Positions 1 to 8,058 of a stretch of DNA of 64,000 nucleotides are shown here, piece after piece. The notes under the pieces were generated by a model. That model worked only from the letters and a program-made list of their open reading frames with translations, did not search any database and was not told where the DNA came from. The translations under genes and the position numbers were made by a program. Numbering within the stretch: the first letter of the stretch is position 1; every line of letters begins with the position of its first letter. The DNA lies in contig NZ_JAFFZM010000002.1 of the NCBI RefSeq assembly GCF_017676345.1, forward strand, positions 539,164 through 603,163. The letters are read 5' to 3'. This DNA comes from Streptomyces smyrnaeus. GTDB lineage: Bacteria; Actinomycetota; Actinomycetes; Streptomycetales; Streptomycetaceae.

Positions 1-747
1 GGACTGCCGGCCGACCACCTCGTGCCACCACAGGTCGCGCTCCTCGTTCCAGGAGATGTCCTCCTGCCCGGTCCGCTTCACCACCAGCACGTTGCGTACC
101 TTCTCGGTGCCCGGACGGGTCAGCGCCTCGTCGACGGCCGGCTTGAGCGCGGACGGCGCGCCCTTGCGGTAGCCGCCGTCGGAGGTGATGACCACCCGCG
201 CGTCGGCGTCCTCGATCCGGGTCGCCAGCGCGTCCGCCGAGAAGCCGCCGAAGACGACCGAGTGCGGGGCGCCGATACGGGCGCACGCCAGCATCGCGAC
301 GACCGTCTCGGGAATCATCGGCATGTAGATGGCGACCCGGTCGCCGGCCTGCACGCCCAGCTCCGTCAGCGCGTTGGCCGCCTGTGAGACCTCGCGCTGC
401 AGGTCCGCGTAGGTGAGCGTACGGGTGTCACCCGGCTCACCCTCGAAGTTGATGGCGACGCGGTCGCCGTTGCCGGCCTCCACATGGCGGTCCACGCAGT
501 TGTAGGCGACGTTGAGCTTGCCGTCCTTGAACCACTTGGCGAACGGCGGGTTCGACCAGTCCAGCGTCTCGGTGGGCTCGGTCCCCCAGCTCAGCCGCCG
601 TGCCTGCTCGGCCCAGAACCCCAACCGGTCGGCTTTCGCCTGCTCGTACGCCGCAGCGGTGACATTGGCGTTCGCGGCCAGCTCGGCGGGCGGAGCGAAC
701 CTCCGCTCCTCCTTGAGCAGGTTGGAGAGGGAAGGACTCTCGTTCAT
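1..747 (-). CDS. acs: Acetyl-CoA synthetase, N-terminal part (cut by window edge)
   Basis: The reverse strand encodes 249 codons of an acetate-CoA ligase, which activates acetate through acetyl-AMP to acetyl-CoA in the cytoplasm. The start MNESPSLSNLLKEERRF is followed by the family landmarks FAKWFKDGKLNVAYNCVDRH, the tract GDRVAIYMPMIPE, and VFGGFSADALATRIEDA. The 3' part, with the adenylation core and C-terminal lid, lies outside the window. The ATG at 747 has GGGAG about ten bases upstream. A promoter and a DasR-like site sit just before it. No frameshift is visible in the portion present. Confidence 0.93.
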   Translation of the reverse strand, partial: MNESPSLSNLLKEERRFAPPAELAANANVTAAAYEQAKADRLGFWAEQARRLSWGTEPTETLDWSNPPFAKWFKDGKLNVAYNCVDRHVEAGNGDRVAINFEGEPGDTRTLTYADLQREVSQAANALTELGVQAGDRVAIYMPMIPETVVAMLACARIGAPHSVVFGGFSADALATRIEDADARVVITSDGGYRKGAPSALKPAVDEALTRPGTEKVRNVLVVKRTGQEDISWNEERDLWWHEVVGRQS

Positions 748-764
748 GTCGGCTCCCGTCGGCA

Positions 765-780
765 AGTGGTGTAGACCAAT
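765..780. promoter_or_regulatory. DasR-type (dre-like) operator before acs
   Basis: The 16-mer AGTGGTGTAGACCAAT matches the near-palindromic dre consensus ACTGGTCTAGACCAGT closely, with the TGGT and GACCA half-sites intact. It lies between the predicted acs transcription start and the start codon, where a bound GntR-family repressor would act as a roadblock. DasR senses aminosugar phosphates in Streptomyces; its control of this gene is inferred. Confidence 0.5.
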
Positions 781-793
781 ACCTGTAACTGCA

Positions 794-821
794 TGCTTAG
801 TGATCGCGGGAGCCCGGTCAA
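794..821 (-). promoter_or_regulatory. Candidate promoter of acs
   Basis: On the reverse strand TTGACC (821-816) lies 16 bases from TAAGCA (799-794), a good fit to a HrdB-type promoter. Transcription would begin near 787, leaving a leader of about 40 bases before the acs start. Assigned by eye only. Confidence 0.4.
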
Positions 822-1003
822 CCCCCAAGCGATCCTGGCACCTTTGACCCTGCTGGGTACAGCCGCCTTCAGGGAGTCGTTGCGTGTCGCCTCCCGCAAT
901 TCTCAACTGGGGCGCACAGCGGGGCGCGCGACGGTGTTCATGGGAGCGACCGCAGTGGTACGCGCAGCAGGGAGCATGGGAGGGACAGCATGCCCGGAGC
1001 GCC

Positions 1004-1081
1004 GCGCCGGGAGCGCGCCGGGAGCGTGCCGGGCGCCTGCTGAGGGGAACGAAGGTAGCGCGCCGGGAGCAAGCCGGGAGC
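1004..1081. repeat. Imperfect 11-bp repeats, unit GCGCCGGGAGC
   Basis: Three tandem copies lie at 1004-1036 (the third degenerate) and two more at 1060-1081. They sit in the 454-bp spacer between the divergent-facing acs promoter and the end of the SulP gene. The spacer otherwise holds only the acs promoter, the dre-like site and a terminator; no convincing gene is seen. Confidence 0.6.
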
Positions 1082-1156
1082 AGGGCGGCAGCAGGGGACG
1101 GAGCAGGCCGGGGGCGCGCCGACTGTGCGCCGACAGCAGGGCGGGAGCGGCCCGGT

Positions 1157-1203
1157 GAGGGCGGCGGGAGCGGGCCCGTCACCGGGCCGCTCCCGCCGCC
1201 CTC
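1157..1203 (-). terminator. Strong hairpin at the end of the SulP-carbonic anhydrase gene
   Basis: A perfect 17-bp stem (1157-1173 with 1187-1203) plus an inner CCCG/CGGG step encloses a TCAC loop. It overlaps the TGA of the gene read leftwards (1204-1202). There is no U-tract, as is common for GC-rich actinobacterial terminators. Confidence 0.7.
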
Positions 1204-3859
1204 AGGCGGTGACCGGGTCGGCTCTGACGGCGGTGAACACCGGCTCGGATCCGCGTACGTCGGCAAGCGTGGTGTCCAGCATGTAGGTCTGCGCCTCCCC
1301 GACGTGGAAGTACATACCGTGCAGCTCCAGCGTTCCCTCGCGAAGCCGTCGGTCCACACATGAGTGAGCTGCCAGATGCTCCAACTGCTGGAGGACATTG
1401 GTCAGACAGAGCGCCTCCAGCTCGTCGGCCGTCTCCCGGTCGGCGAGGCGCGGCGTGGCCTGCCCCGAGGCCTGCTGCCGTTCCAGGCTGGGCCGGCCAT
1501 GCCGCAGCCAGCGGCCGAGCGGGGTCGCGTCGGTGTCCCGCGCCGCAGGGGGGCCGCTGCGCAGCGCCTGCATGGCGCCGCAGCCCGAGTGCCCGCACAC
1601 GGTCACCGATTCGACCCGCAGCACGTCCACGGCGTACTCGATCGCGGCTGCCACCGACTGGTCGCCGCTCTCCTCACCGGGTGGCGGGACGAGATTGCCC
1701 ACATTGCGGACGGTGAACAGGTCACCGGGGCCACTTGAGGTGATCATGCTGGTGACCAGTCGCGAGTCGGCGCAGGCGAGAAACAGCTGCGAGGGCCGCT
1801 GACCCTCGCGGGCCAGCCTCGCCAGTTCGTCCCGTACGAGGGGAGCCGTGCTGCGCTGGAAGTTGCGCACCCCGCCCAGCAGTTGACCGCGCCGGGAGTG
1901 GGAGCGGGTGGGGGAGTGCGCGTGTGTGCGGTGCCTCGCCCCGGCTGGTTCGAACGTCCCGGCCCCGACCGCTTCGCCGTCGACCGCGATCGCCCCCGAC
2001 GTCCTGGCCGTGCCGCCCGTGTCGGCGGTGTGGGCTGGGCCGGCCGTGCCGACGGCCCCGCCCGTGCCGTCCGTGCCGGCCTTCGCTGCCGGTCCAGTCG
2101 CCCGAATTGCCTCAGGCGAGTCGGGATCGGCCGGCGGGACAGCGGGGAAGCCGTGGCCGCGCGGGCCGTCGCCGGGGGCGCCATCGTCGTCCCGGCACCC
2201 GTCGGACGCGGGGCTGCCATGGGTGCCGTCCGTTCCGTCGGTCGGCGGGCGGGTGCACTGGTGGTTGCGCCAGGGCGTCCACGGGGTGCAGGTGTGCGCC
2301 TTGGACGGCTCCCCGATCTCCTGCCCCGCGCGACCTTTGACCTCCGCATCGCCGCCCGTGGCCGCGTGGGCGGTCCGCCAGTCCTCCAGCGCCTCGTACG
2401 CGGCGTGGTCCATGAACGATCCCTCCAGTTCCACCACTGCCTCGGCCCCCTCGGGGACCTGGGCCAGCGCTCGGCTCAGCCGGGGCACCGCCAGAAACGT
2501 CAACTGTCCCCGTACCACCACCCGGTAGGCCTCGGGCCGGAGGGAGGCGGGCCCGTCGCTCACGGTGCGCTCCACGGTGATCCGCGCCCAGGCCAGTCGG
2601 TGCAGCGCCACGGCCACCGCCACCGCGATACCGAGCCCCACTCCCTCCAGTACGCCCAGCAGCACCACCGCCACTGCCGTCGCGCCGAACACCAGGGCCT
2701 CACCGTGGCGCACCACGGTTCTGATGTGGCCGGGGTTGATCATCCGCACGCCCACCACCATCACCAGTGCCCCCAGCGCCGCGAGCGGGATCAGCTCCAG
2801 CACTCCCACCAGCAGTCCGGCCGCCAGCAGCACCCAGACTCCCTGCAGCAGTGCTGACTTCCGGCTGGTCGCCCCGGCGGCGATGTTCGCCGAGCTCCGC
2901 ACCGCGACGCCGGTGACGGGCAGTCCGCCCAACCCACCTGAAACCGCGTTCGCCACGCCGTGTGCGCGCAGTTCCCGGTCCAGGTCGCTGCGCGGCACCC
3001 GGTGCCCGGGGCCGCGTGCGGCCGCGAGCTTGTCGGCGGCGACAGCGGACAACAGGGCCTGCACGCTGGCCACCAGGGTGAGCGTCAGCACGGCCGTGCC
3101 CAGTCCGAGCACCGGGCCCTCCGGCAGCTGGGGCAGCGCGTGCGAGCGCCAGGACGGGAGGTCGACACGGGGCAGCCGCATGTCCGACAGCACCGCGGCG
3201 AGGGTGGCGAGACCGATCGCCGCGAGCGCGGCCGGCACTCTTCCGGTGACCGCGCCGAGCGCTCCGCCGTGCTTCTTCAACCGGGGCCAGGCCAGCAGGA
3301 CCACAACGGTCAGCGCGCTGACCGACAGAGCGGCCGGCTGGAGAGAGGTGATGCGCCCGGGGAGCTCAAGGGCGTTGGTGAGCGGTGAGCTGTCCGGATC
3401 GCCTCCGAGCATCACATGGAGCTGCGCGAGCGCGATGGTGGCGCCGATCCCGGCCAGCATCCCGTGCACGACCGCGGGGCTCACGGCGAGGGCGGAGCGC
3501 GCGATCCGCAGGGAGCCGAGACCGATCTGGGCCAGCCCTGCCAGGACGGTGATCGCACAGGTGGTCCGCCATCCGTAGCTCTGGATCAGCTCGGCTGAGA
3601 TCACGGTCAGCCCCGCTGCGGGACCCGTGATCTGCAGCGGAGCTCCGCCGAGCCAGCCGCAGACCAGCCCGCCCACCGCCGCCGCCACCAGGCCGGACTG
3701 GAGCGGGGCCCCGGCGGCCAGCGCGATACCGAGGGAGAGCGGTAGCGCGATCAGGAACACCGTGACGGACGCGGACAGGTCGGCGGTCCGGCGCTGACGT
3801 GCGTCGGAGTGGGTCGGGCGGGCGGTCGGTCCGGTGCACACAGGGGTGCGGTGGGGCAT
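1202..3859 (-). CDS. SulP-family anion transporter fused to beta-carbonic anhydrase
   Basis: Predicted protein of 885 residues in three parts. Residues about 30-440 form a multi-pass SulP permease, followed by a STAS-like domain to about 530. A low-complexity linker rich in Gly, Thr, Asp, Ala with scattered His and Cys runs to about 655. The C-terminal 226 residues are a beta-carbonic anhydrase with zinc ligands C696, H757 (in CGHSGC) and C760 and the catalytic D698-R700 pair (ACADSR). The likely role is bicarbonate (or related anion) uptake coupled to CO2/bicarbonate interconversion at the inner membrane face. I chose ATG 3859 because GGGAGGAG lies seven bases before it; the frame is open further upstream to 3937. 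Similar fusions are known in bacteria. The transported ion is inferred. Confidence 0.88.
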   Translation of the reverse strand: MPHRTPVCTGPTARPTHSDARQRRTADLSASVTVFLIALPLSLGIALAAGAPLQSGLVAAAVGGLVCGWLGGAPLQITGPAAGLTVISAELIQSYGWRTTCAITVLAGLAQIGLGSLRIARSALAVSPAVVHGMLAGIGATIALAQLHVMLGGDPDSSPLTNALELPGRITSLQPAALSVSALTVVVLLAWPRLKKHGGALGAVTGRVPAALAAIGLATLAAVLSDMRLPRVDLPSWRSHALPQLPEGPVLGLGTAVLTLTLVASVQALLSAVAADKLAAARGPGHRVPRSDLDRELRAHGVANAVSGGLGGLPVTGVAVRSSANIAAGATSRKSALLQGVWVLLAAGLLVGVLELIPLAALGALVMVVGVRMINPGHIRTVVRHGEALVFGATAVAVVLLGVLEGVGLGIAVAVAVALHRLAWARITVERTVSDGPASLRPEAYRVVVRGQLTFLAVPRLSRALAQVPEGAEAVVELEGSFMDHAAYEALEDWRTAHAATGGDAEVKGRAGQEIGEPSKAHTCTPWTPWRNHQCTRPPTDGTDGTHGSPASDGCRDDDGAPGDGPRGHGFPAVPPADPDSPEAIRATGPAAKAGTDGTGGAVGTAGPAHTADTGGTARTSGAIAVDGEAVGAGTFEPAGARHRTHAHSPTRSHSRRGQLLGGVRNFQRSTAPLVRDELARLAREGQRPSQLFLACADSRLVTSMITSSGPGDLFTVRNVGNLVPPPGEESGDQSVAAAIEYAVDVLRVESVTVCGHSGCGAMQALRSGPPAARDTDATPLGRWLRHGRPSLERQQASGQATPRLADRETADELEALCLTNVLQQLEHLAAHSCVDRRLREGTLELHGMYFHVGEAQTYMLDTTLADVRGSEPVFTAVRADPVTA

Positions 3860-4120
3860 CGCGACTCCTCCCGAGGTCGGCACCGTTCGTGATCGTGTGA
3901 TTACTCCCAGGTGGAAGTAAAAGAACAGTAATGCCAAGTAAAGCCTTGGCGAAGCGCGGAGTGGCGTCTGGCTGCTGGTGTTCCACCCATCGAGTGAACG
4001 GTGCCGAAAAAGCCGCTTGTCCTATTTGTCTTATTAACGTCTCATGTCACTTTTATCGGCGTGGCAACGCCGGTCCCGCCCGGTGACCGACGAGACAAGG
4101 CGAGAGGACGAGGTGAGCCG

Positions 4121-5362
4121 ATGGCAGCCACGCGAAGAAGACCCGCTCTCACCACCGCGGTCCCGGCGGCACTGGTGCTGTCCCTGGCCGCTGCCGCATG
4201 CTCCGGGGGCGGCGATGCGCAGCGGCCGGAGCAGTCGCCCGGCGGGGCGCCGCAGGCCCGGCCTCAGGTCAAGCCGCAACTCCTGGGGGACGGTTCGACC
4301 TCGCTGACGGGGCGCCAGCCCTTCCAGCCGACCCCGCACAAGCTGGCGCCGGGCAAGAAGCCCCCGCAGTTCGTCGTCTTCTCCTGGGACGGTGCCGGCG
4401 AGGACAGCAAGAAGCTCTTCTCCCGCTTCCGCAAGGCGGGCAAGAAGTACGGCGCGGCCCAGACATACTTCCTCAGCGGCATCTACACGCTGCCGGAGGA
4501 CGAGGCGAAACGTTACTCCCCGCCCGGGCACCCGCCCGGTGCTTCCGACATCGGCTATCTCAAGGACAGGAACGTGCGCGCCACGCTCCGCCAGGTCCGC
4601 AAGGCCTGGCTGGACGGCAGCGAGATCGGCACCCACTTCAACGGCCACTTCTGCGGTCCGGACGGTGTGGACTCCTGGTCCGTCGAACAGTGGAAGAGCG
4701 AGATCGAGCAGGCCCGCTGGTTCGTCCAGAACTGGAAGACGACCACCGGCTGGAAGAAGGCCCGGGCGCTCCCGTTCGACTACGAGCGGGAACTGGTCGG
4801 CGGCCGTACTCCTTGTCTGGAGGGCCAGGAGAACCTGCTGAAGGCAGCCGGCCAGATGGGCTTCCGCTACGACTCCAGCGGCAACGGCACACAGGTGTGG
4901 CCGGACAAGCGGCACGGCCTGTGGGACCTGCCGCTGCAGCAGGTTCCCGTCCCCGGGCGGGGGTTCGAGACCCTGGCGATGGACTACAACTTCCTCGCCA
5001 ACCAGTCCGGTACCGTCGACGGCCCGGTGGAGAAGCGGCCCATGTGGAAGCGCCAGATGAAGAACGGCCTGTTGCAGGGCTTCCAGCGCGCCTACGAGGG
5101 AAACCGGGCGCCGATGATCATCGGTAACCACTTCGAGGACTGGAACGGCGGCATCTACATGGACGCTGTCGAGGACGTCATGAAGACGGTCTGCCGCAAG
5201 GACGGCGTCCGCTGCGTCTCGTTCCGCCAACTCGTCGACTGGCTGGACGCCCAGGACCCGCGCATGCTCGCCAAGCTGCGCACCCTGGAGGTGGGGGAGA
5301 AGCCGGCGGGCGGCTGGCGTTCCTTCCTCGCAGGTAACTCGACGGCCGCGAAATCGAGCTGA
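4121..5362 (+). CDS. Polysaccharide deacetylase-like (NodB-type) lipoprotein
   Basis: Predicted 413 residues. A twin-Arg-containing, hydrophobic signal segment ends at a lipobox-like LAAAAC with C27, so the protein is probably anchored outside the membrane. The mature part has an opening strand FVVFSWDGAGE, matching the first NodB motif (aspartate), and IGTHFNGHF, an H-x3-H metal pair. Such enzymes remove acetyl groups from cell-wall or extracellular polysaccharides using zinc. The ATG at 4121 has GAGGACGAGG upstream; earlier in-frame codons back to 4001 have no ribosome site. It is divergent from the SulP gene. The substrate is unknown. Confidence 0.75.
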   Translation: MAATRRRPALTTAVPAALVLSLAAAACSGGGDAQRPEQSPGGAPQARPQVKPQLLGDGSTSLTGRQPFQPTPHKLAPGKKPPQFVVFSWDGAGEDSKKLFSRFRKAGKKYGAAQTYFLSGIYTLPEDEAKRYSPPGHPPGASDIGYLKDRNVRATLRQVRKAWLDGSEIGTHFNGHFCGPDGVDSWSVEQWKSEIEQARWFVQNWKTTTGWKKARALPFDYERELVGGRTPCLEGQENLLKAAGQMGFRYDSSGNGTQVWPDKRHGLWDLPLQQVPVPGRGFETLAMDYNFLANQSGTVDGPVEKRPMWKRQMKNGLLQGFQRAYEGNRAPMIIGNHFEDWNGGIYMDAVEDVMKTVCRKDGVRCVSFRQLVDWLDAQDPRMLAKLRTLEVGEKPAGGWRSFLAGNSTAAKSS

Positions 5363-5373
5363 CCCGTGTCCCG

Positions 5374-5401
5374 GTTCCGGGCAACCGGAGTGGCCCGGAA
5401 C
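5374..5401 (+). terminator. Hairpin after the deacetylase gene
   Basis: GTTCCGGGC (5374-5382) pairs perfectly with GCCCGGAAC (5393-5401), 12 bases after the stop codon. There is no U-tract. Confidence 0.5.
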
Positions 5402-5539
5402 GGGGACCGGCGGCCGAAGCGATGACTGCCGGCCGCCGAGCCCACTTGTACTCGGGGCCAGGCAGCCGGCGGCAGTTTCATGAGCGGTCGGCGGATGGTC
5501 AGCGAGAGGTCAGCCGGCGGTCGGCCGGTCGTCGAGCGG

Positions 5540-6541
5540 TCAGGCGGGCTGGACAGCAGCGGTCGCGGCTTCCGGGTGGTCCTCGCTCAGCACGAACGAG
5601 GGGTCCACCTGGGCGGCGAGGTCGGCACCGGTCTTGGCGTTGCCCCAGCTCTCCGCGTTCCGCAGATGGAAGTGGACCATCTGCCGGGTGTAGCGCTCCC
5701 AGTCGCGCAGTTCGTAGGAGGCGTCAGCCGTCTCGTAGAGTGCGGCCAGGGAGCGGGAGTTCTCCTCCTCCAACTCGGAGAAGGGTCGGGGGCGACCCTT
5801 CTCCATGGCACGCACCCAGTCGGAGTGGCCGAAGGTCGCCAGCAGGTCGTCGCCCACTTCCTGGCGCAGGAAATCCACGTCGTCCGCGCTCTGCACCTTG
5901 TTCCCGACGACCCGCAGCAGGACGCCGAAGTCCCGCGCGTACTCCTTGTACTGCCGGTAGACGGAGACGCCCTTGCGGGTCGGCTCGGCCACCAGGAACG
6001 TCATGTCGAAGCGGGTGAACATCCCGGAGGCGAAGGAGTCGCTGCCCGCCGTCATGTCGACGACCAGGTACTCCTCGCGACCGTCGACGAGATGGTTCAA
6101 CAGCAGCTCCACCGCGCCCGTCTTGGAGTGGTAGCAGGCCACCCCCAGGTCCGACTCGGTGAACGGCCCCGTGGCCAGCAGTCGGACGCTTCCGCCGTCC
6201 AGTGCGACAGGCCGCGCACAGGCGTCGTAAACCGGGTTGTCCTCTTGCAGGCGGAGCAGCCGGGAGCCTTCGCCGGGGGGCGTCGTTTTGATCATCTTCT
6301 CGGCGGAAGCGATCCGCGGGTTGCTGCCTCGCAGGTATTCCTTGATGAGCGGCAGGTGGGCACCCATGGCGGGCAGCCCGGCGGCCTCGGCGTCGTCCAG
6401 CCCGAGCGCTGCGCCCATGTGCTGGTTGATATCGGCGTCGACGGCCACCACGGGTGTGCCCCGGGCGGCGAGGTGGCGAACGAACAGTGAGGACAGCGTC
6501 GTCTTGCCGCTGCCGCCCTTCCCTACGAAAGCGATCTTCAT
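5540..6541 (-). CDS. CooC/ArsA-like P-loop ATPase
   Basis: Predicted 333 residues. It opens directly with a deviant Walker A of the MinD/CooC type, MKIAFVGKGGSGKTTLSSLF, and has VVAVDADINQHMG (Walker A' region with the switch aspartate) and YLVVDMTAGSDSFASG (Walker B). These are ATP-dependent, dimerising cytoplasmic ATPases used for metal insertion or protein targeting. The start at 6541 is fixed by the motif beginning at the first residue. In-frame codons upstream to 6778 overlap the divergent Fic-like gene and are not credible. Length matches the Streptomyces SCO3560-type family, whose substrate is not known. Confidence 0.8.
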   Translation of the reverse strand: MKIAFVGKGGSGKTTLSSLFVRHLAARGTPVVAVDADINQHMGAALGLDDAEAAGLPAMGAHLPLIKEYLRGSNPRIASAEKMIKTTPPGEGSRLLRLQEDNPVYDACARPVALDGGSVRLLATGPFTESDLGVACYHSKTGAVELLLNHLVDGREEYLVVDMTAGSDSFASGMFTRFDMTFLVAEPTRKGVSVYRQYKEYARDFGVLLRVVGNKVQSADDVDFLRQEVGDDLLATFGHSDWVRAMEKGRPRPFSELEEENSRSLAALYETADASYELRDWERYTRQMVHFHLRNAESWGNAKTGADLAAQVDPSFVLSEDHPEAATAAVQPA

Positions 6542-6647
6542 GTTCAATAGCGTAAGCCGCCGCCGGGGGTGGATCGGCGGCAGGGAGTGAAGAAGACCAC
6601 TCGATCGTGGGGTTGGGGCGCCCGGCCGGGTGCGTAGGGTCGTACGC

Positions 6648-7523
6648 ATGAGTAGCACCGCTCGCCCCGAGGACGGCGACACGCCGAAGACCTCGGCGCC
6701 CGGCACCTCCGCAGCCGACCCGCTGGCCCCTCTCGCCGCGCTGCCGGGCGTTCCGGAGGCCGTCGAATCCGTCCGCAAGTCGGTCGACCGGGTCTACGGG
6801 CACCGCATCATGCGCCGCCGCAGCAGCGAAGTCAGTGCGGAGGCTGCGCTGCGCGGAGCACGCGCCACCGCTGCTGTGGAAGGCGTCGACTGGGCACTCG
6901 AAGAGGTGCGCCGTCGCAGCGACTTCGGCGCCGAGTCCGAGGCCCGTACGGTGGGCGCGGCGCTCCGCGTCACGGCCGAGGCGGGGCATCTGCTCGACAT
7001 CTGGCAGCAGTCACCGCTTCGGGTACTGGCCCGGCTGCATCTGGTGGCGGCCGGCGGTGTGGCGCCCGAGGACACGGTCGGCCGCCCGCGGCGGCCCGGA
7101 GAGCCGGTCGACGGGCCGGACCTGGGCCTGGAGCTTCCGGGAGCGGACGAGGTCGCTGCCCGACTGGAGGGCCTCGCGCAACTCGTCACGGGCAGTACCA
7201 AGGCCCCGGCCCTGGTCACCTCAGCGGTGGTGCACGGTGAACTGCAGGTGCTGCGCCCGTTCGGCTCGTACAACGGGCAGGTCGCGCGGGCCGCCGAGCG
7301 TGTCGCACTGGTCGGCAGCGGCCTGGACCCGAAGGCCATCTGTCCGGCCGAGGTGGGCCATGCGGAGCTGGGCCGCGAGGCGTATCTGACGGCATTGGCC
7401 GGCTATGCCTCGGGAACACCCGAAGGGATGACCGAGTGGATCGCGCACTGCGGACGGGCGATCGAGCTCGGCGCGCGGGAGAGCGCAGCGGTCTGCGAGG
7501 CGATGCAACGGGGAGCGGCCTGA
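6648..7523 (+). CDS. Fic-fold protein with degenerate active site
   Basis: Predicted 291 residues. The helical core contains VVHGELQVLRPFGSYNGQVA, which aligns with the Fic motif HPFx(D/E)GNGRxxR but has Arg for the catalytic His, Ser and Tyr for Glu-Gly, and Gln for the key Arg. Active Fic proteins transfer AMP or other phosphates to hydroxyl side chains; this one looks catalytically dead or changed. The N-terminal 40 residues are Pro/Ala-rich. It diverges from the CooC-like ATPase with 106 bases between starts. It corresponds by position to SCO3559. Function unknown. Confidence 0.6.
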   Translation: MSSTARPEDGDTPKTSAPGTSAADPLAPLAALPGVPEAVESVRKSVDRVYGHRIMRRRSSEVSAEAALRGARATAAVEGVDWALEEVRRRSDFGAESEARTVGAALRVTAEAGHLLDIWQQSPLRVLARLHLVAAGGVAPEDTVGRPRRPGEPVDGPDLGLELPGADEVAARLEGLAQLVTGSTKAPALVTSAVVHGELQVLRPFGSYNGQVARAAERVALVGSGLDPKAICPAEVGHAELGREAYLTALAGYASGTPEGMTEWIAHCGRAIELGARESAAVCEAMQRGAA

Positions 7524-7654
7524 GGGGCTGGTGCCCTGAGGTCCGGAGGGAGGCTCGGAGGCCCGTAGGCCCTGTGAGTCATAGGGATCCGAGGGGTCGC
7601 TGGGCTTCCTCGGCAGAGCAAGGCACGGACGCCGCACGGCAGTGGGACGACGGA

Positions 7655-7690
7655 AAAATGCGGCGACCCCGCCACAGCGGGCGGGGCCGT
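7655..7690 (-). terminator. Intrinsic terminator read leftwards
   Basis: On the reverse strand GGCCCCGCC pairs with GGCGGGGTC around a CGCTGT-type loop (plus-strand 7663-7690, one mismatch) and is followed by ATTTTT (complement of 7655-7660). The U-tract shows that the strand being terminated is the reverse one, either the probable 6S-like RNA or readthrough from the HAD gene. Confidence 0.7.
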
Positions 7691-7900
7691 CACTGGCATG
7701 TCCACCGAGTTACCAGTGCGTGCTCTCACATTCCGTCCGGACGTCAGGGTGGGACTTTGCCCGTCCCTGACGGGACCTGCCCGATCGCGGGCTGTGCGTC
7801 GCGTGGGTACTCGGTATTCATGCATCCGGTCCGTGGGGCCATATGCGTGAAACGGGATCCTCTCGGATGCCGTCGGTCTCGCGGGCCGTTGTCTCCTTTG
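7655..7900 (-). ncRNA. Probable small RNA, candidate 6S-like RNA
   Basis: The 535-bp spacer between the Fic-like and HAD genes has no plausible gene but is rich in structure. On the reverse strand it carries a hairpin at 7772-7742 (8-bp stem CGTCAGGG/CCCTGACG plus three inner pairs), one at 7718-7691 (CACTGG/CCAGTG), and then the U-tract terminator. As I recall, S. coelicolor encodes a 6S-like RNA, scr3559, in the equivalent spacer. The 5' end is not determined: TACAAA near 7900 could be a -10 element with TTCCGT 17 bases upstream. Strand is chosen from the terminator; identity rests on position and is not proven. Confidence 0.45.
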
Positions 7901-8058
7901 TACTCCGCGCGGGAGTCGAACGGAAGCCCTGTCCTTAGAACTTTACTTTTGCCCTCAACTACGGGCGTACGCCTTGAAACCGGACATCACTCATCGAATC
8001 GGGGTGAGGCCCCGCGAGTGGCGTCAGTAGAGCCTGGCGAGGGCGTCGGAAGGGGCGG

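Noticed and set aside
793..1158. Forward open frame in the acs-SulP spacer
   Set aside because: Gly/Arg/Ala repeat translation of the 11-bp repeats, no ribosome site, no domain.
7900..7960. tRNA-like T-loop text (GTTCGACTCC on the reverse strand)
   Set aside because: No acceptor or anticodon stems can be formed around it.
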